From contig NC_058510.1 of assembly GCF_020382885.2 (NCBI RefSeq), positions 7,684,862 through 7,748,861 on the forward strand: a stretch of DNA of 64,000 nt, in the 5' to 3' direction. The notes beneath the pieces were generated by a model that had not been told where the DNA came from, did not search any database, and saw only the letters and a list, made by a program, of their open reading frames with translations. How positions within the stretch are numbered: the first letter of the stretch is position 1; each line of letters starts with the position of its first letter. The position numbers and the translations under genes are program-made. Of this stretch, positions 63,501 through 64,000 are shown in pieces. This DNA comes from Scatophagus argus. Lineage: Eukaryota; Chordata; Actinopteri; Scatophagidae.

Positions 63501-63533
63501 CATTGCTCTTGGGAACCAAGACTGGGGAGCCAC
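51568..63533 (-). CDS. kiaa1217: Sickle tail protein homologue (SKT/KIAA1217), 3' part: 13 exons, 1423 C-terminal residues
   Basis: Large cytoskeleton-associated coiled-coil protein related to p140Cap (SRCIN1); mouse mutants have notochord and disc defects. Exons on the - strand: 63394-63533, 63097-63272, 61094-61224, 60061-60208, 58886-59381, 58454-58652, 58034-58323, 57475-57630, 57042-57164, 55568-55645, 53823-55469, 53166-53297, 51568-52125. The first visible exon starts in phase 1, so the gene continues past the window. Landmarks in order: RKNVSDLRMQLHQMRQLQ, a coiled coil from LQNQEALRVQLKRAEQEIS, VEVEAVKFLKEEPHKLDS, PPPPPPRKTYPCSSSG with TTTRSGEVVYVSRKES, VIYYVTGQIP, then in the 1.6 kb exon VIIIFDEPMDIRSAYKRL and KFKFKFPKKQLAALTQAI, and finally SIRTIHTPSFTSY. 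DEPMDIRSAYKRL and the C-terminus fit KIAA1217 and exclude SRCIN1. Two poly-Ser tracts lie in the last exon. Confidence 0.93.
51715..51760. repeat. Trinucleotide repeat coding poly-Ser (second tract)
   Basis: A GAG/GAA run on the + strand encodes the Ser-rich stretch [12 protein letters not shown] in the kiaa1217 last exon. Confidence 0.85.
51930..51980. repeat. Trinucleotide repeat coding 16 consecutive Ser
   Basis: A GAG/GAA/GAG run on the + strand encodes NPS followed by a 16-Ser tract in the kiaa1217 last exon. It is likely length-polymorphic. Confidence 0.85.
55646..57041. other. kiaa1217 intron before the 78-base exon
   Basis: AT-rich intron. It holds a perfect 16-bp-arm hairpin at 55919-55956, listed separately. 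No exon seen. Confidence 0.6.
55919..55956. repeat. Perfect inverted repeat, 16-bp arms with 6-base loop
   Basis: The left arm GTAAAGTGGCTTACAG (55919-55934) is the exact reverse complement of 55941-55956, around CCAAAA. It lies in a kiaa1217 intron. Confidence 0.85.
59750..60060. other. CpG-richer open block in a kiaa1217 intron
   Basis: Directly downstream of the exon ending at 60061. The - strand has one open frame of over 60 codons (to a TAG at 59855) in the intron. CpG dinucleotides are visibly more frequent than in neighbouring introns. I do not recognise the predicted peptide. It could be an alternative exon, an internal promoter, or chance. Confidence 0.3.
60684..60811. mobile_element. 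Palindromic MITE-like element with about 40-bp terminal inverted repeats
   Basis: The left arm 60684-60723 and the right arm 60772-60811 are reverse complements with three mismatches. Both begin GCAATAGCTCAC at the outer edge and share CAGGCTGTGATATAC. A spacer of about 50 bases holds no coding sequence. The flanks are TTATTAA and TTTTATAAA, which may reflect an AT-rich target site. The structure is seen; mobile origin is inferred from its shape. Confidence 0.65.
61225..63096. other. kiaa1217 intron, 1.9 kb
   Basis: AT-rich intron between the exons joined as LTQLS|ELEQYV. No exon, RNA gene or repeat family recognised. Confidence 0.6.
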
Positions 63534-64000
63534 CTGAACCAGAAGGGACGATGGAATCAAATTATAGCTTTTTATGTGAAAAAATGGAACCTCAACGAGC
63601 AACAACAAATGAAACATGTGATTCATGTGCACATTCTGAAACTGTGGCTGTCTTTTTCCCTGAACAATAAGCGCAGATACAGCTGCACTCATATCAGATA
63701 CACCTCTGAAATGTCTGTCAACTCATTTTGCCTTTTCAGTTGCTGCTAGAGATGGAGAAGAAACCATGGAAACCAAAACAGCAAATATTTGTGGTCTGAA
63801 TGAGAGTCCCTAAATGGCCAACAGCAATAAGACTTTAATTCAATCCTCTCAGAAACCCCAGCATTAGTTTTGACTCTAATGGCCTTTATTTATTTTCATC
63901 TGACATATGAAAAACCAGAGGACATTCGCCCGAGGGAGAGCTGAGTTCATTTCATATAAGTTAATTCATTGATCCAATCCCTTCTGTTCCTCAAAGTATA
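63534..64000. other. kiaa1217 intron running off the window
   Basis: Upstream of the first visible exon (acceptor GGTTCAG, ending 63534). No exon recognised before the window ends. Confidence 0.6.

Overview
This window is nuclear DNA from a bony fish, most likely a teleost. Every gene I can read is a vertebrate gene with short GT-AG introns, AT-rich introns, many (CA)n/(GT)n microsatellites and teleost-type interspersed repeat tails. Proteins were identified by recognising conserved vertebrate families. Exon borders were read by hand from splice sites, and reading phase was checked at each junction, so each multi-exon model below is open and in frame from end to end. The species and the fish a/b paralogue suffixes cannot be assigned from this window.

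Layout from left to right. pcolce2 (- strand, 287-7017, 9 coding exons) lies head to head with u2surp (+ strand, 8069-16590, 26 coding exons). acad11 (- strand, 17377-33655, 20 coding exons) carries the chemokine-scavenger gene ackr4 (+ strand, 23926-25035, intronless CDS) inside its 8.4 kb intron 13. acad11 faces uba5 (+ strand, 34083-37215, 12 exons) across 427 bp that probably act as a shared promoter. uba5 meets nphp3 (- strand, 38836-46994, 27 coding exons) tail to tail. gpr17 (- strand, 48162-49082, a G-protein-coupled receptor) follows. The right end is the 3' half of kiaa1217/sickle tail (- strand, 13 coding exons, 51568-63533), whose 5' exons lie beyond the window.

The genes do not form one pathway. 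pcolce2 acts in collagen maturation, u2surp in the U2 snRNP, acad11 in hydroxy-acid and acyl-CoA catabolism, ackr4 in chemokine scavenging, uba5 in UFM1 conjugation, nphp3 in cilia, gpr17 in glial signalling and kiaa1217 in notochord/disc and cytoskeletal biology. The acad11(ackr4)-uba5-nphp3 order and orientation match the human 3q22 arrangement as I recall it. pcolce2/u2surp, gpr17 and kiaa1217 are elsewhere in human, so this is a fish-specific junction of separate ancestral blocks.

I found no tRNA, rRNA, CRISPR, viral insertion or clearly new biological system. The items most worth a second look are a CpG-richer open block in a kiaa1217 intron (about 59750-60060), a 23-bp-arm perfect hairpin in u2surp intron 1, a palindromic MITE-like element at 60684-60811, a GC-AG intron in u2surp, a poly-C/CA tract abutting an acad11 splice donor, and a candidate peroxisomal C-terminus on acad11.
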